DNA of 64,000 nucleotides, taken from contig NZ_CP163443.1 in the NCBI RefSeq assembly GCF_041053055.1, positions 3,720,001 through 3,784,000 on the forward strand, given 5' to 3'. Position 1 is the first letter of the stretch. Each line of letters begins with the position of its first letter. Position numbers and translations under genes: made by a program. Below the pieces are notes generated by a model, which was not told where the DNA came from, did not search any database, and saw only the letters and a list, made by a program, of their open reading frames with translations. This document shows, piece after piece, positions 34,497 to 42,960 of this stretch. The DNA comes from Streptomyces sp. R41 (lineage in GTDB: Bacteria; Actinomycetota; Actinomycetes; Streptomycetales; Streptomycetaceae).

Positions 34497-36752
34497 TCAT
34501 GTCAGGAGCCTCCGCCTCTTCTTCGGGCGGGCCGTGCGCCTTCGGGTATCGCGGTTGCTCCCGGTCGGCGACGGCGCCGTACCGGCGGGCAGTTGCTGGT
34601 CGGTGGCTCCGGGCGACGGGGACTCGCTGGCGTGCTGGTCCTTGGCCGGGTCCTTGGAGATCGCCGGGGCGTCGATCGAGCCGTCGGACTGGATCTTCGG
34701 CAGGCTCTTCTCCGGGGTGGGCAGCAGGGCCTTCTTGTCGTCGATCGAGCCGTCGGACTGGACGCCGTACAGCGCGTTGTAGATGTTGCGCACGGCCTCA
34801 CCGGAGGCGCCGGATCCCGTACCGGCCTGGGCGATCGTCATGACGACCGTGTAGTCCTTGCTGTACGTGGAGAACCACGACGTGGTCTGCTTGCCGTAGA
34901 CCTCGGCGGTACCCGTCTTGGCGTGCAGCGCGATCTTGTCCTGCGGCCAGCCGCCGAACTTCCAGGCGGCGGTACCACGGGTGACCACGCCCGCGAGGGC
35001 CTCGTCCATGCCCTTGAGCGCCGTCTTGTTGACCGGGAGCTTGCCCTTGGCCTTCGGCTTGATGTCCTGGACGGTCTTGCCGTCGGGGCTGACGATCGCC
35101 TTGCCGATGGTCGGCTGGTACATGGTGCCGCCGTTGGCGAGCGCGCCGTAGATCACGGCCTCCTGGATCGGCGTGACGAGGGTGTCGCCCTGGCCGATGG
35201 AGTAGTTGATCTCGTCACCCTCGCGCATCTTGTTGCCTTCGAGGCAGTTCTCGTACGCGATCTTCTCGACGTAACTGCCGTCCTTCTTACCCGTCTTGCA
35301 CCAGGCGTCCTTGTTGGCCTTCCAGTAGCTCTCCTTCCACTGGCGGTCAGGGACGCGGCCGGTGACCTCGTTGGGCAGGTCGACGCCGGTCTCCTTGCCG
35401 AGGCCGAACTGGTGGGCGGCCTTGAAGAAGTAGTCCTTGGGCTCGCCCTTCTTCGGGTTGATGCCGCCGTCCTTCTTCCACTCCCTGTCGGCGAGGCCGT
35501 AGAAGACGGTGTCGCAGGAGACCTCCAGGGCGCGGCCGAGCGAGATCGGGCCGAAGCTCTCTCCCTCGAAGTTCTTGAAGACCTGACCGCCCACCGAGTA
35601 CGAGCTGGTGCACGGGTAGCCGCCGTCCCACTCGTAGCCGGCCTCGACCGCGGCGGCCGTGGAGACCACCTTGAAGGTCGAACCGGGCGCGGACTGACCC
35701 TGTATGGCCCTGTTGAGCAGCGGGTAGTCGGAGTTCTTCCCGGTGAGGTTCTTGTAGTCCTTGGCGGAGATGCCGCCGACCCAGACGTTCGGGTCGTACG
35801 TCGGAGCGGACGCCATGGCGACGATCCGGCCGGTCTTGGCCTCCATCACGACGACGGCGCCCGAGTCGGCCTTGTAGTTCTCGCCGGTGATCTTGTCGAA
35901 CTGTTGACGGGCGACCTTCATCGCGTTGTTCAGCTCGTACTCGGCGACGCGCTGGACGCGGGAGTCGATGCTGGTGACGAGGTTGGAGCCGGGCTCGGCG
36001 GCGTCGGACTCGGCCTTGCCGATGACGCGGCCGAGGTTGTCGACCTCGTAGCGGGTGACGCCGGCCTTGCCGCGCAGCTCCTTGTCGTACTGGCGCTCCA
36101 GGCCGCTGCGGCCGACCTGGTCGGAGCGGAGGTAGGGCGATTCGCTGTCCTTGGCCTTGGTGATCTCGTCGTCGGTGACGGGCGAGAGGTAGCCGAGGAC
36201 CTGCGCGGTGTTGGACTTGCCGGGGGCGGCGTAGCGGCGCACGGCCTCGGGCTCGGCGGTGATGCCGGGGAAGTCCTCGGAGCGCTCGCGGATCTGCAGG
36301 GCCTGCTGGGTGGTGGCCTCGTCGGTGACGGGGATCGGCTGGTAGGGCGAGCCGTTCCAGCAGGGCTGCGGCGTCTTGGCGTCGCAGAGGCGGACCTTCT
36401 CCATGACCTCCTGGGGCTTCATGCCCAGGACCGCGGCGAGCTTGGTGAGGACGGCCTTGCCGTCGTCCTTCATCTTCAGCAGGTCGGTACGGGAGGCGGA
36501 GACCACGAGCCGGGTCTCGTTGTCGGCGATCGGCACACCGCGCGCGTCCAGGATGGAGCCGCGCACGGCGGGCTGCACGACCTGCTGGACGTTGTTGCCG
36601 GAGGCTTCCTTGGCGTACTCGTCGCCGTTGCGGATCTGGAGGTACCAGAGGCGGCCGCCGAGGGTGCCGAGTAGGGAGAGTACGAGAATCTGGATGACGA
36701 CGAGTCGGATCTGGACCCGTGGGGTCCGGCCGGTCTCGGGGATGTTGGTCAC
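34497..36752 (-). CDS. mrdA: Penicillin-binding protein 2 (class B transpeptidase)
   Basis: This 751-residue transpeptidase partners RodA. One N-terminal membrane helix (about 14-35) leads to the dimerisation domain and the transpeptidase domain with active-site SxxK (Ser 358, GSTFK), SCD (412-414) and KTG (612-614, HAKTGTAE). The C-terminal tail (about 670-751) is low-complexity and duplicated (QSDGSIDDKKALLP and QSDGSIDAPAISK), ending in a very basic RRRTARPKKRRRLL. The tail is an odd addition for a protein whose C-terminus should be outside the membrane. Confidence 0.96.
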   Translation of the reverse strand: MTNIPETGRTPRVQIRLVVIQILVLSLLGTLGGRLWYLQIRNGDEYAKEASGNNVQQVVQPAVRGSILDARGVPIADNETRLVVSASRTDLLKMKDDGKAVLTKLAAVLGMKPQEVMEKVRLCDAKTPQPCWNGSPYQPIPVTDEATTQQALQIRERSEDFPGITAEPEAVRRYAAPGKSNTAQVLGYLSPVTDDEITKAKDSESPYLRSDQVGRSGLERQYDKELRGKAGVTRYEVDNLGRVIGKAESDAAEPGSNLVTSIDSRVQRVAEYELNNAMKVARQQFDKITGENYKADSGAVVVMEAKTGRIVAMASAPTYDPNVWVGGISAKDYKNLTGKNSDYPLLNRAIQGQSAPGSTFKVVSTAAAVEAGYEWDGGYPCTSSYSVGGQVFKNFEGESFGPISLGRALEVSCDTVFYGLADREWKKDGGINPKKGEPKDYFFKAAHQFGLGKETGVDLPNEVTGRVPDRQWKESYWKANKDAWCKTGKKDGSYVEKIAYENCLEGNKMREGDEINYSIGQGDTLVTPIQEAVIYGALANGGTMYQPTIGKAIVSPDGKTVQDIKPKAKGKLPVNKTALKGMDEALAGVVTRGTAAWKFGGWPQDKIALHAKTGTAEVYGKQTTSWFSTYSKDYTVVMTIAQAGTGSGASGEAVRNIYNALYGVQSDGSIDDKKALLPTPEKSLPKIQSDGSIDAPAISKDPAKDQHASESPSPGATDQQLPAGTAPSPTGSNRDTRRRTARPKKRRRLLT

Positions 36753-36904
36753 TGCTGCTGCCTCCCCCTCTCAGTGTGTGTACGAGACATACGAGTACAC
36801 GGTGAACCTGTGCGCGGCGACGCCGCGGTCGGCCAACTTCCGTGACGTGCGCGGCGCTTGAGGTCCCCTCACAGCTACCGTCGCCACTGCCCTGGCCCCT
36901 GTCC

Positions 36905-37576
36905 TCACAGCCGCTTGACCCCCTTGATGCGTCCCGCGCGGGCGACGCGCGCTCTCGCGGCCTTCACCCGCAGCCCGCCGCGCTGCCTGCCGATGCGCAG
37001 CCCGGTGCCGGAGGACAGCCAGCCCGCGGAGACGTCGGCCGCCTTGGCGGACGTGTTGGTCTCGGCGAGCGGATTGTTCTCGGCGCGCCGAGCCAGGGCC
37101 ATCAGCGCCGGGACGACGAACGGCGCGAGCAGCAGGTCGTACAGGGCGGCGGTGAACAGCAGGCTGCCGAGGCCGACATGGCGGGCGGCGGTGTCGCCGA
37201 CGAGGGCGCCGACACCTGCGTACAGCAGAGTGGAGCCGACCGCGGCGGCGACGACCACGGCCATCGGGCCGGTCGCGGACTTGAGCTGGCCGTTGTCCGG
37301 CTTCACCAGTCCGGCGAGGTAGCCGATGACGCACAGCACGAGGGCGTAGCGCCCGGCGGCGTGGTCGGCGGGTGGCACGAGGTCGGCGAGCAGGCCCGCG
37401 CCGAAGCCGATGAGGGCACCGCTGACATGGCCGTAGACCATGGCGAGGGCCAGCACGGTGAGCAGCACCAGGTCAGGGACGGCGCCCGGGAGATGGAGTC
37501 GGGCGAGCACGCTCACCTGGATCACCAGGGCGACGACCACCAGGGTGGCGGAGAGCAGCATCCGGTTGAAACGCAT
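36905..37576 (-). CDS. mreD: Rod shape-determining protein MreD
   Basis: This 223-residue membrane protein is the integral-membrane member of the Mre complex. It begins MRFNRMLLSATLVVVALVIQ and has LPGAVPDLVLLTVLALAMVY and GFGAGLLADLVPPADHAAGR, the MreD pattern of 5-6 helices. The C-terminus is a basic tail (about 185-223) rich in Arg/Lys. It lies 15 bp after mreC. The 152 bp to mrdA hold no gene. Confidence 0.92.
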   Translation of the reverse strand: MRFNRMLLSATLVVVALVIQVSVLARLHLPGAVPDLVLLTVLALAMVYGHVSGALIGFGAGLLADLVPPADHAAGRYALVLCVIGYLAGLVKPDNGQLKSATGPMAVVVAAAVGSTLLYAGVGALVGDTAARHVGLGSLLFTAALYDLLLAPFVVPALMALARRAENNPLAETNTSAKAADVSAGWLSSGTGLRIGRQRGGLRVKAARARVARAGRIKGVKRL

Positions 37577-37591
37577 GGGATTCGGCTCCTC

Positions 37592-38554
37592 CTACTGCTG
37601 CTGGTCGTCGACGGGCACGGACTCCGAGGGGGTGACCGTCACGGTCACCGTCGGTGTGGGCGTCGGCTTGGGTTTCGGCGGCAGCACGGTGTCGCGCGGG
37701 TCCTTACTGGGGGCGTCGACGACGACACCGACGATGTCGAGCTTGGTGAACGAGACGAACGGCTTGACGTAGATCGTGCGGGTCAGCCCGCCACTGGAGG
37801 GGTCCACGCGGGACACCATGCCGACCGGGACGCCGGGCACGAACGGCCTGTCGGCCTGCGAGCCGAACGTGACCAGGCGGTCGCCCTTGTTGATTTTGGC
37901 CTTGCCGTTGAGCAGCTCCACCCGCAGCGGCCGGTCGCCCTGCCCGGAGGCGAAGCCGAGTTCGTCGGACGATTCCATCCGCGTACCGACGGTGAAATCG
38001 GGGTCGTTGGCGAGCAGCACGGTGGCCGTGTTCGGCCCGACGGTGGTGATCCTGCCGACCAGACCGTCCCCGTTCAGCACGGTCATGTCGCGCTTGATGC
38101 CGTCGTTGGCGCCGACGTCGATGGTCACGGTCCAGGAGAAGCCCTGGGCCGCTCCTATGGCGATGACCTCGGCGCCCTTGATGCCGTACTGACCCTCGGC
38201 CGCCACGTTGATCATCTTATTGAGCTGTTTGAGGCGGCTGCGGTTGCGGTCGTCGCTCCCGAGCTTCGCCTTCAACGCGGCGTTGTCGTGCTCGAGTTGG
38301 GCGATGCGATCGTGCCGGCCGCCCGAGTCACGGATCGCCGAGATCGCGTTGCCGACGGGGTCGACCGCGGACGACACCCCGTTCTCGATCGGGCCGAAGA
38401 CCGTCGCGGCGGCCTGGCGGGCACCGTCGACCGGTGAGTCCTGCCCACCGCGGATGTCCACCGTGATCAGTGCGAACGCGATGGCGATCAGCAGCACCAG
38501 GAGCAGCCGGCTCTCTCGTGTGTCCCTCACGTGCGGCGGCCGTGCCTTCCTCAT
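37592..38554 (-). CDS. mreC: Rod shape-determining protein MreC
   Basis: This 320-residue bitopic protein has one N-terminal membrane helix (LLLVLLIAIAFALITVDI), a coiled coil (RIAQLEHDNAALKAKL, about 85-115) and the double beta-barrel MreC domain (GANDGIKRDMTVLNGDGLVG, then RITTVG; DPDFTVGTR). The tail is Pro/Thr-rich (PKPKPTPTPTVTVTVTPSES). MreC links MreB filaments to the PBP2-RodA synthase. A G-rich repeat region and a strong hairpin separate it from mreB. Confidence 0.95.
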   Translation of the reverse strand: MRKARPPHVRDTRESRLLLVLLIAIAFALITVDIRGGQDSPVDGARQAAATVFGPIENGVSSAVDPVGNAISAIRDSGGRHDRIAQLEHDNAALKAKLGSDDRNRSRLKQLNKMINVAAEGQYGIKGAEVIAIGAAQGFSWTVTIDVGANDGIKRDMTVLNGDGLVGRITTVGPNTATVLLANDPDFTVGTRMESSDELGFASGQGDRPLRVELLNGKAKINKGDRLVTFGSQADRPFVPGVPVGMVSRVDPSSGGLTRTIYVKPFVSFTKLDIVGVVVDAPSKDPRDTVLPPKPKPTPTPTVTVTVTPSESVPVDDQQQ

Positions 38555-38613
38555 TGGATTGGGTCAACAGGGGCGCACCCCGAGCAGAAGATGCCCAAGG
38601 GTGTGATGAGGCG

Positions 38614-38700
38614 GTTATGGGGGGGGCAGTTGTACGTGGCTGGTATGGGGGGCCGTTGTGGGGCTGATGTGGGGGCTGTTATGGGGGAGCTTATGACTCT
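38614..38700. repeat. G-run repeats between mreB and mreC
   Basis: The plus strand carries at least five G runs of 4-8 in about 85 bp within TATGGGGG/TGTGGGG units (ATGGGGGGGGC, TATGGGGGGCC, TTGTGGGGC, TGTGGGGGC, TATGGGGGAG). The spacing would permit a G-quadruplex on the non-transcribed side of the mre operon DNA, and the mreC leader RNA is C-rich there. Confidence 0.7.
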
Positions 38701-38730
38701 TTGCCGGAGGAGTTTATGCCTCCATACCAA

Positions 38731-38773
38731 CGATCCGCCGTACGAGGAGGGATCATCCCGTACGGCGGAATCG
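38731..38773 (-). terminator. Hairpin after mreB
   Basis: Near-perfect arms (TCCGCCGTACG and CGTACGGCGGA, extended by CGA/TCG) surround a GGGA/TCCC-containing loop. It begins 11 bp past the mreB stop and probably ends or attenuates mreB transcripts ahead of mreCD. Confidence 0.75.
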
Positions 38774-38783
38774 AAGTGTTACT

Positions 38784-39815
38784 TCATCTGCGGGGCTGGG
38801 CGTCCAGGACCTGCTGGAGCGCCTCGAACTCCTCGACGCACTTGCCGGAGCCGAGCGCCACGCTGTCCAGCGGGTCCTCGGCGATGTGGATCGGCATACC
38901 GGTCTCGCGGCGCAGCCGCTCGTCGAGGCCGCGCAGCAGGGCGCCGCCGCCGGTCAGAACGATTCCGCGGTCCATCACATCGCCGGACAGCTCCGGCGGA
39001 CACTTGTCGAGGGTCGTCTTCACGGCGTCGACGATCGCGTTGACGGGTTCCTCGATCGCCTTGCGCACCTCGGCGGCCGAGATGACCACGGTCTTGGGAA
39101 GCCCGGAGACGAGATCCCGGCCGCGGATTTCGGTGTGCTCGTCAGTGTCGAGGTCGTACGCCGAACCGATCGTGATCTTGATCTGTTCGGCGGTCCGCTC
39201 ACCGAGAAGAAGGCTGTACTCCTTCTTGATGTGCTGGATGATCGCGTTGTCCAACTCGTCGCCCGCGACGCGGATGGACTGGGCGGTGACGATGCCGCCG
39301 AGCGAGATGACCGCGACCTCCGTGGTGCCGCCGCCGATGTCCACCACCATGTTGCCTGTGGCCTCGTGGACCGGCAGGCCGGATCCGATGGCCGCGGCCA
39401 TGGGCTCCTCGATGATGTGCACTTGGCGGGCGCCGGCCTGGGACGACGCCTCGATGACGGCACGGCGCTCGACCCCCGTGATGCCCGAGGGCACACAGAC
39501 GACGACACGGGGGCGGGCGAGGTAGCGCCGCTTGTGGATCTTCAGGATGAAGTAGCGGAGCATGCGCTCGGTGATCTCGAAGTCGGCGATGACACCGTCC
39601 TTCAGCGGGCGCACGGCAACGATGTTGCCCGGCGTCCGTCCGATCATCTTCTTCGCTTCCGCGCCGACCGCGAGGATGCCACCGGTGTTGGTGTTGATCG
39701 CGACCACGGACGGCTCGTTGAGTACGATCCCGCGACCCCTGACGTACACCAGCGTGTTGGCGGTCCCGAGGTCGACAGCCATGTCACGGCCGATGAACGA
39801 CATTGAGTTCCCCAT
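38784..39815 (-). CDS. mreB: Actin-like cytoskeletal protein MreB
   Basis: This 343-residue bacterial actin has phosphate-1 loop [15 protein letters not shown], phosphate-2 [20 protein letters not shown], adenosine motif [18 protein letters not shown] and [20 protein letters not shown]. The start is ATG 39815, with a second in-frame ATG four codons later. It forms membrane-associated filaments; in Streptomyces it serves sporulation and spore-wall integrity. It is first in the mreBCD-mrdA-rodA run, with a 385-bp upstream region. Confidence 0.97.
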   Translation of the reverse strand: MGNSMSFIGRDMAVDLGTANTLVYVRGRGIVLNEPSVVAINTNTGGILAVGAEAKKMIGRTPGNIVAVRPLKDGVIADFEITERMLRYFILKIHKRRYLARPRVVVCVPSGITGVERRAVIEASSQAGARQVHIIEEPMAAAIGSGLPVHEATGNMVVDIGGGTTEVAVISLGGIVTAQSIRVAGDELDNAIIQHIKKEYSLLLGERTAEQIKITIGSAYDLDTDEHTEIRGRDLVSGLPKTVVISAAEVRKAIEEPVNAIVDAVKTTLDKCPPELSGDVMDRGIVLTGGGALLRGLDERLRRETGMPIHIAEDPLDSVALGSGKCVEEFEALQQVLDAQPRR

Positions 39816-40023
39816 CAGGATTCGTCTGGCCTTCCCAAGTGGAGCTTTGACGGCTTTTTAGGACGGCGAGTTGGGTGCAGCGACGTGAAGGCTTCCATCG
39901 TAGACGCGCCTGCCCGAACACTGCGCGAGGGTCTTCGCCATTGTCAGCAGATGACGGGCCGCCCCGCTTGTGGAGACGGTCCATCGGGGGAACGCGTTCC
40001 CCCGATCGGCACGCATATGCCAC

Positions 40024-40052
40024 GGGACGACCGAAAAACTATCGGCCGTCCC
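40024..40052. terminator. Hairpin GGGACGACCGA … TCGGCCGTCCC
   Basis: Eleven-base arms with one mismatch surround a short A-rich loop (AAAACTA). It lies 150 bp downstream of ndk and 209 bp upstream of mreB, so it would end ndk transcripts before mreB. Confidence 0.6.
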
Positions 40053-40130
40053 AGGTCAGGTGTCCGAGTGACGTGACGGTCCCTCAGAAAATTCTTGGAA
40101 AATTGATGTCCGCGTGATGTCCGCGCGGCG

Positions 40131-40199
40131 CTTCGGACGCTGTCCGGGCCGCGCTTCGGACGATGCTCGCGCGATGCTTCGGACGATGTCCGGAGGGTG
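40131..40199. repeat. 23-bp tandem repeat, three copies
   Basis: CTTCGGACG begins at 40131, 40154 and 40177, exactly 23 bp apart, followed each time by a related CTGTCC/ATGCTC/ATGTCC segment. A shorter GATGTCCGCG doublet precedes it. The array ends at the ndk stop codon. Confidence 0.75.
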
Positions 40200-40200
40200 C

Positions 40201-40614
40201 TCAGACGCGGCCGGGGAAGAAGATCTTCAGCTCGCGCTCGGCGGACTCCTCGGAGTCGGAGGCGTGGATCAGGTTCTCACGGACGATCACGCCGTAGTCA
40301 CCGCGGATGGAGCCGGGAGCGGCGGCGATCGGGTCGGTCGGACCCGCCAGCGCCCGGAGGCCCTCGATCACACGCTCGCCCTCGACGACCAGCGCCACGA
40401 CGGGCCCGGATGCCATGAACTCCACCAGCGGCTCGTAGAAGGGCTTGCCCTTGTGCTCGCCGTAGTGCTGCTCCAGCGTGTCCTGGTCCAGCGTCCGCAG
40501 CTCCAGCGCGGTGATCTGCCAGCCGGCCTTGCGCTCGATACGGCTGATGATCTCGCCGGTCAGGCCGCGACGAACGGCGTCGGGCTTGAGGAGGACGAGG
40601 GTGCGCTGGCTCAC
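40201..40614 (-). CDS. ndk: Nucleoside diphosphate kinase
   Basis: This 137-residue enzyme transfers the gamma phosphate of ATP to NDPs through a phospho-His. It has SQRTLVLLKPDAVRRGLTGE, GPVVALVVEGERVIEGLRAL and the active-site DYGVIVRENLIHASDSEESA (His 117 region; the NxxH form is retained). Normal length. It follows the DUF4233 gene on the same strand across a copy of the dispersed repeat. Confidence 0.98.
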   Translation of the reverse strand: MSQRTLVLLKPDAVRRGLTGEIISRIERKAGWQITALELRTLDQDTLEQHYGEHKGKPFYEPLVEFMASGPVVALVVEGERVIEGLRALAGPTDPIAAAPGSIRGDYGVIVRENLIHASDSEESAERELKIFFPGRV

Positions 40615-40673
40615 GGGGTGGCTCCTTCAGGTCACAAGTGTGCGGGTCACCGAGGCTACAGGGCGTAGCTGGG

Positions 40674-40822
40674 TGCCCTTTCGGCCCGTCCGGCGTTTGA
40701 GGACGAGGCCGTCAAGGCCGAAGCGGGGGGTCTGGGGGCGGCAGCCCTCCAGGGACGATGGGGGTCCCCCCGCTCGAGCGAAGCCGAGAGTGGGGGAGGG
40801 CAGGGGCGGAGGGGGCGAACAA
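40674..40822. repeat. Dispersed GC-rich intergenic repeat, copy 3 (inverted, without the long palindrome)
   Basis: It is the reverse complement of the first half of copies 2 and 4 (GGGTCTGGGGGCGGCAGCCC … CGAGCGAAGCCGAGAGTGGG … GGCGGAGGGGGCGAA). Instead of the 19-bp palindrome it carries CGGCGTTTGAGGACGAGGCC. It lies 16 bp past the DUF4233 stop. Confidence 0.75.
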
Positions 40823-40837
40823 CCCCGACGGCCACCC

Positions 40838-41221
40838 CTACGCCGGGTTCCCCCCGGCCTCGGCCGACGCGGACGCCGATGCCTGCGTCCCCGCCTGCGC
40901 GGCGAAGCGGGCCTTCGCCTCGTCGATCTTCCGCCCGTAGTGCACCGACGCCCACCACAGGGCGGCGAAGATCGCCCCGAGGAAGAACATCGACGGCACC
41001 ACGAACCCACTCGCGATCAGCGCGATCTGCAGCGCCCAGCCGAGCTGGACACCGCCGGGCCGGGTGATCATGCCGCAGAGCAGCACGCTCAGCGCCATGA
41101 CGACCCCGCTGACCGTCCACACCGTGGCCGTCGAGAGGTCGGGATCCTTCATGGCGACGAGCCCGGCGAAGCCGATGACAAAGAACTCGCCGATCAGCGT
41201 GGAAGCACAGAGCGTACGCAC
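40838..41221 (-). CDS. DUF4233 family small membrane protein
   Basis: This 127-residue protein has four hydrophobic segments (EFFVIGFAGLVAM; VSGVVMALSVLLCGM; LGWALQIALIASGFVVPSMF; FLGAIFAALWWASVHYGRKI) and an Ala/Ser-rich tail. It matches the actinobacterial DUF4233 family, which almost always follows folC. GTG 41221 begins 5 bp after the folC stop, so the two are probably coupled. Function unknown. Confidence 0.88.
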   Translation of the reverse strand: MRTLCASTLIGEFFVIGFAGLVAMKDPDLSTATVWTVSGVVMALSVLLCGMITRPGGVQLGWALQIALIASGFVVPSMFFLGAIFAALWWASVHYGRKIDEAKARFAAQAGTQASASASAEAGGNPA

Positions 41222-41226
41222 AGCGG

Positions 41227-42765
41227 TCAGCCCCTCCCCAGGAGCAGTCGGGCCTCGCCGACGGTGATGACGGAACCGGTGACCAGCACGCCCCCGCCCG
41301 CGTACTCGCCCTCCTCCTCGGCAAGCGTGATCGCGGCCTCCAGCGCGTCGTCGAGCCGCGGCTCGACCTGCACCCGGTCCTCGCCGAAGACCTCCACGGC
41401 GATTCCGGCCAGCTCGTCCGCGTCCATCGCGCGCTGACTGGAGTTCTGCGTGACGACGACCTCGGCGAAGATCGGCTCGAAGGCTTCGAGCAGCTCTCGT
41501 ACGTTCTTGTCGCCGCTCGCGCCGACGACCCCGATCAACCGGCTGAAGTCGAAGACCTCGCTGACGGCCTCGGCGGTGGCGCGGGCGCCCGCCGGATTGT
41601 GCGCGGCGTCCACGACGACGGTCGGCGAGCGGCGTACGACCTCCAGGCGGCCCGGCGAGGTCACCGAGGCGAAGGCCTTGCGGACGGTGTCGATGTCGAG
41701 CCCCTGGGTGTGTGCGGAACCGACGCCGAAGAACGCCTCGACCGCGGCGAGCGCCACGGCGGCGTTGTGCGCCTGGTAGGCACCGTGCAGCGGCAGGAAG
41801 ATCTCTTCGTACTCGCCGCCGAGTCCGCGCAGCGTCACCAACTGTCCGCCCACGGCGACCTGTCGCGCGACCACCCCGAACTCCAGGCCCTCCCGGGCCA
41901 CGGTCGCGTCGACCTCGACGGCCTTCTTCAGCAGCACCTGGGCCGCGTCCACCGGCTGCTGCGCCAGGATGACCGTCGCGTCCTGCTTGACGATGCCGGC
42001 CTTCTCCGCGGCGATCTCGGCGTGCGTCTCGCCGAGACGGTCGGTGTGGTCGAGATCGATGGGCGTAACGACCGCGACGTCCCCGTCGATGACGTTGGTG
42101 GCGTCCCAGCTGCCGCCCATGCCGACCTCGACGACGGCGACGTCGACGGGGGCGTCCGCGAAGGCCGCGTAGGCCATGCCGGTCAGCACCTCGAAGAACG
42201 ACAACCGGTACTCCTGCCGGCCGTCGACCATCTCCACGTACGGCTTGATGTCGTTGTACGCCTCGATGAACCGCTCAGCGGAGATCGGGGCGCCGTCGAG
42301 GCTGATGCGCTCGGTGATCGACTGCACGTGGGGGCTGGTGTAGCGGCCGGTGCGCAGGTCGAAGGCGCCCAACAGGGCCTCGATCATGCGGGCGGTGGAG
42401 GTCTTGCCGTTCGTGCCCGTGATGTGGATCGAGGGGTACGCGCGCTGGGGCTCCCCGAGGACGTCCATCAGCGCGGCGATACGGCTGACCGAGGGCTCCA
42501 GCTTGGTCTCGCCCCAGCGGGTCGCCAGCTCCGCCTCGACCTCGCGCAGCGCCTTGTCGAGCTCGGGGTCGGCCGGGCGGGCGGGGACGTCGGCCTGCTG
42601 GCCGCCGGCGCCCTGCGTGCGCAGGGTGCGGCTGCCGGCCTCGATCACCGCGAGGTCGGGGTCGCGGTCGGTCTCGGCCGCGACGATCTCGTCGAAGAGG
42701 CCGAACGGTTCGCTCGGCTCCGGCTCGTCTGACTCGCTGCTGTCGTGCGGGGGGAGGTCACTCAC
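41227..42765 (-). CDS. folC: Folylpolyglutamate synthase / dihydrofolate synthase
   Basis: This 512-residue Mur-ligase-fold enzyme adds glutamate to folates. The P-loop is HITGTNGKTSTARMIEALLG; others are VAVVEVGMGGSWDATNVIDG (omega-loop Glu), VVTPIDLDHTDRLGETHAEI (catalytic His/Asp), AQQP and DAAHNPAGARAT. About 70 acidic residues precede the usual start of the fold (REVEAELATRWGETKLEPSV), longer than in most FolC proteins but common in Streptomyces. It is downstream of valS and a kinase gene. Confidence 0.95.
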   Translation of the reverse strand: MSDLPPHDSSESDEPEPSEPFGLFDEIVAAETDRDPDLAVIEAGSRTLRTQGAGGQQADVPARPADPELDKALREVEAELATRWGETKLEPSVSRIAALMDVLGEPQRAYPSIHITGTNGKTSTARMIEALLGAFDLRTGRYTSPHVQSITERISLDGAPISAERFIEAYNDIKPYVEMVDGRQEYRLSFFEVLTGMAYAAFADAPVDVAVVEVGMGGSWDATNVIDGDVAVVTPIDLDHTDRLGETHAEIAAEKAGIVKQDATVILAQQPVDAAQVLLKKAVEVDATVAREGLEFGVVARQVAVGGQLVTLRGLGGEYEEIFLPLHGAYQAHNAAVALAAVEAFFGVGSAHTQGLDIDTVRKAFASVTSPGRLEVVRRSPTVVVDAAHNPAGARATAEAVSEVFDFSRLIGVVGASGDKNVRELLEAFEPIFAEVVVTQNSSQRAMDADELAGIAVEVFGEDRVQVEPRLDDALEAAITLAEEEGEYAGGGVLVTGSVITVGEARLLLGRG

Positions 42766-42804
42766 GAGGCCAGTCTACGGAGCCACCGCTGTGTCTGGGC
42801 GTGT

Positions 42805-42957
42805 GGGGTTTTCGCCCCCTCCGCCCCTGTCCTCCCCCACTCTCGGCTTCGCTCGAGCGGGGGGACCCCCATCGTCCCTGGGGGCTGCCGCCCCCAGACC
42901 CCCGCCAAAAGATCGCGCAGTTCCCCGCGCCCCTGAAAAGGGGCGCGGGGGCGAAAA
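42805..42957. repeat. Dispersed GC-rich intergenic repeat, copy 4
   Basis: The same blocks as copy 2 are present. Its terminal palindrome is truncated: CGCGCAGTTCCCCGCGCCCC is followed by a GGGGCGCGGGG arm that breaks off. It ends 3 bp before the stop codon of the histidine kinase. Confidence 0.85.
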
Positions 42958-42960
42958 CGA

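Larger units (their letters stand above)
39816..40200. other. mreB/ndk intergenic region
   Basis: 385 bp without a gene. It holds the mreB promoter region, the hairpin at 40024-40052 and a 23-bp tandem repeat at 40131-40199, listed separately. Confidence 0.6.
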
